From Thermoleophilia bacterium (GTDB taxonomy: Bacteria; Actinomycetota; Thermoleophilia; RBG-16-64-13), in NCBI GenBank assembly GCA_016929985.1, contig JAFGIH010000570.1, positions 1-7,684 of the forward strand: a stretch of 7,684 bases of DNA. Direction: 5' to 3'. Shown in pieces: positions 6,306 through 7,684 of the stretch. The first letter of the stretch is position 1, and each line of letters opens with the position of its first letter. Under the pieces are notes generated by a model that had not been told where the DNA came from, made no database searches, and saw only the letters and a list, made by a program, of their open reading frames with translations. The position numbers and the translations under genes were made by a program.

Positions 6306-7684
6306 TCACTGCTCCGCTCGGCCGAGGTAAAGTTCGTTGAGTCTCGGATCGTTGCGCAGCTCCGCGGCTTCGCCGGCCAGCGCCACCTTGCCGGTGACCA
6401 GGACCACGGCTCGGTCGGCGATGGTAAGAGCCATGTTGGCGTTCTGCTCGACCATGACCAGAGTCAGACCTCTGTCGTTGAGCGCGCGCAGGGCCTCGAA
6501 GATCGTCTCGACCACGATCGGCGCCAGCCCCATGGAGGGCTCGTCGAGCAGCAGGACGCGAGGGCGCCCCATGAGCGCGCGGCCGATGGCCAGCATCTGT
6601 TGCTCTCCTCCCGAAAGAGACCCTGCACTCTGCTCGCTTCGCTCCTGCAGTCTCGGAAAGAGATCAAAGACCTTCTGCAATTCGTCGGTGAAGGCCTTGC
6701 CGCGGTAGCGACGGCCGGCCCCCAGCAGAAGGTTGTCGTATACAGACAGCGTGGGAAAGACGTGCCGGCCCTCGAGGACCTGGCAGACTCCCAGGTCTAC
6801 GATCTGCGGCGTCGACAGGCGAGAGATGTCCCGCCCACCGAACAGCACCTGCCCCGAGCGAGAGCGAGTCGATCCACACACTGAGCGCAGAAGCGTGCTC
6901 TTGCCCGCCCCGTTGGCGCCGAGTATGGCGACGCATTCACCCTCGTCCACATGAAAGCTCACATCCCGGAGGGCCGCGATGGAACCGTAGGAAGTCGAGA
7001 GATTACGGATCTCGAGGAGATGTCCCTCGGCCGGCGCGGATTCCAGTGACACCACGCGTTCGAGGTGGGCAACGCGTGGAACGTGCTCCTCCTCGTTGCT
7101 TGCCCCGAGATAGGCCTCGACTACCTGTGGATGGCATTGCACGTGTTCCGGATCGCCGGCGCAGATAAGCCCGCCGTGATCGAGGACCACCACGTAGTCG
7201 GAGATGCCCATCACGAGGTGCATATCGTGCTCGACCAGCAGGATCTGGATGCCAAGGTCTCTGATGGCCATGATCTTCTCGCGAAGGACGCCACGCTCCA
7301 TGTCGTTCATTCCCGCCGCGGGCTCGTCCAACAGAAGAAGCGTGGGCTCGGTGGCAAGTGCGCGCGCGATTTCCACCAGGCGTTGCTGGCCGTAGGGCAG
7401 ATTCCCGACCATTTCGTCGGCCTTGTCCGCTATGTCGAGAACATGGAGGAGGTCGAGGCAGTACCTACGCGACTCGCGTTCCTCGCGCCTCTGTGATGGC
7501 AGCCGCAAACCGGCTGTCAAGAAATGACTCTTCTCATGTCGGTGTCGGCCCACCATCACGTTGTCGAGAACGGACATGTTGCTGAAGACCCTGAGGTTCT
7601 GGAACGTCCGTGCGAGGCCAAGCCGCGCGACATCCGCAGGAGCAAGCCGGGTCAGATCCTTGCCCTTGTACCAGACGTGCCCAG
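6306..7684 (-). CDS. livG-livF: Fused LivG-LivF branched-chain amino-acid-type ABC ATPase, partial (5' end beyond right edge)
   Basis: These are ATPase subunits of a HAAT/Liv-type importer for branched-chain amino acids or related compounds, acting at the inner face of the membrane. One uninterrupted frame holds two modules over 458 visible residues. The first is LivG-like and lacks its Walker A, which is off the window. It has GLARTFQNLRVF (22-33), the signature PYGQQR (96-101), Walker B LLLLDEP (115-121) and VEHDM with H152. The second is LivF-like, with Walker A GANGAGKST (255-263), EGRHVFPTLSV, the signature LSGGEQQ (356-362), Walker B VLLLDEP (376-382) and VEQNA, Q replacing the H-loop His as usual in LivF. 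An acidic linker (about 194-221) with no internal Met joins them. The first Met in the visible frame (7577) is internal, since LivG sequence continues upstream to the edge. Permeases and binding protein are not in view. Confidence 0.93.
   Translation of the reverse strand, partial: GHVWYKGKDLTRLAPADVARLGLARTFQNLRVFSNMSVLDNVMVGRHRHEKSHFLTAGLRLPSQRREERESRRYCLDLLHVLDIADKADEMVGNLPYGQQRLVEIARALATEPTLLLLDEPAAGMNDMERGVLREKIMAIRDLGIQILLVEHDMHLVMGISDYVVVLDHGGLICAGDPEHVQCHPQVVEAYLGASNEEEHVPRVAHLERVVSLESAPAEGHLLEIRNLSTSYGSIAALRDVSFHVDEGECVAILGANGAGKSTLLRSVCGSTRSRSGQVLFGGRDISRLSTPQIVDLGVCQVLEGRHVFPTLSVYDNLLLGAGRRYRGKAFTDELQKVFDLFPRLQERSEQSAGSLSGGEQQMLAIGRALMGRPRVLLLDEPSMGLAPIVVETIFEALRALNDRGLTLVMVEQNANMALTIADRAVVLVTGKVALAGEAAELRNDPRLNELYLGRAEQ

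Noticed and set aside
7575..7577. ATG at 7577 as the start of the Liv ATPase gene
   Set aside because: The frame continues upstream with typical LivG sequence (LGLARTFQNLRVF) to the window edge, so this Met is internal.
1..7684. CRISPR arrays, insertion sequences, attachment sites
   Set aside because: No regularly spaced direct repeats, transposase or terminal inverted repeats were found by eye.

Overview
The window comes from a GC-rich bacterium (clearly above 55% GC by eye, with G/C-heavy third codon positions). Its gene content points to an organism with anaerobic metabolism and a selenocysteine-insertion system. The evidence is a glycine-reductase-type protein B pair with an in-frame UGA, a tungsten/molybdenum aldehyde:ferredoxin oxidoreductase homologue, and a Liv-type ABC transporter. 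The taxon cannot be fixed from the sequence. GC-rich deltaproteobacterial, actinobacterial, chloroflexal or GC-rich firmicute-like lineages would all fit.

Layout, left to right. Positions 1-3264 (minus strand) hold a tight three-gene operon, transcribed right to left. A grdE homologue (3264-1990) is followed after 2 nt by a grdB homologue (1987-704). GrdB reads through a UGA at 941-943, which is best explained as selenocysteine. A trxB-like thioredoxin reductase follows (from 690, running off the left edge). Positions 3265-3540 are a divergent intergenic region. It has a good minus-strand promoter for grdE with a 19-bp palindrome over its -35 box, an 18-bp palindrome and a GC-rich hairpin ahead of the plus-strand gene. 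Positions 3568-4389 (plus) encode a classical short-chain dehydrogenase. A perfect 16-bp terminator hairpin (4434-4469) separates it from a convergent minus-strand gene for an AOR-family enzyme (6219-4486). Upstream of that, on the same strand, a Liv-type ABC gene (7684-6306, 5' end missing) encodes LivG and LivF ATPase modules in one polypeptide.

How the parts may fit (inference). In Stickland-type glycine, sarcosine and betaine reductases, substrate-specific protein B (GrdE + GrdB) activates the C-N substrate. Selenoprotein A and protein C then release acetyl phosphate, and thioredoxin plus thioredoxin reductase supply electrons. Here the protein B pair and thioredoxin reductase are kept, but no protein A or C gene is visible. 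The GrdE homologue also has His-Tyr where the remembered clostridial proteins have the self-cleaving Asn-Cys that makes the pyruvoyl cofactor. The GrdB homologue keeps selenocysteine but has Gly for the first Cys after it. This looks like a divergent selenoenzyme with a changed chemistry or substrate. It sits beside an NAD(P)-dependent alcohol/ketone dehydrogenase, an aldehyde/acid oxidoreductase and an amino-acid-type importer. The divergence of the selenoenzyme is the main point of interest in the window.
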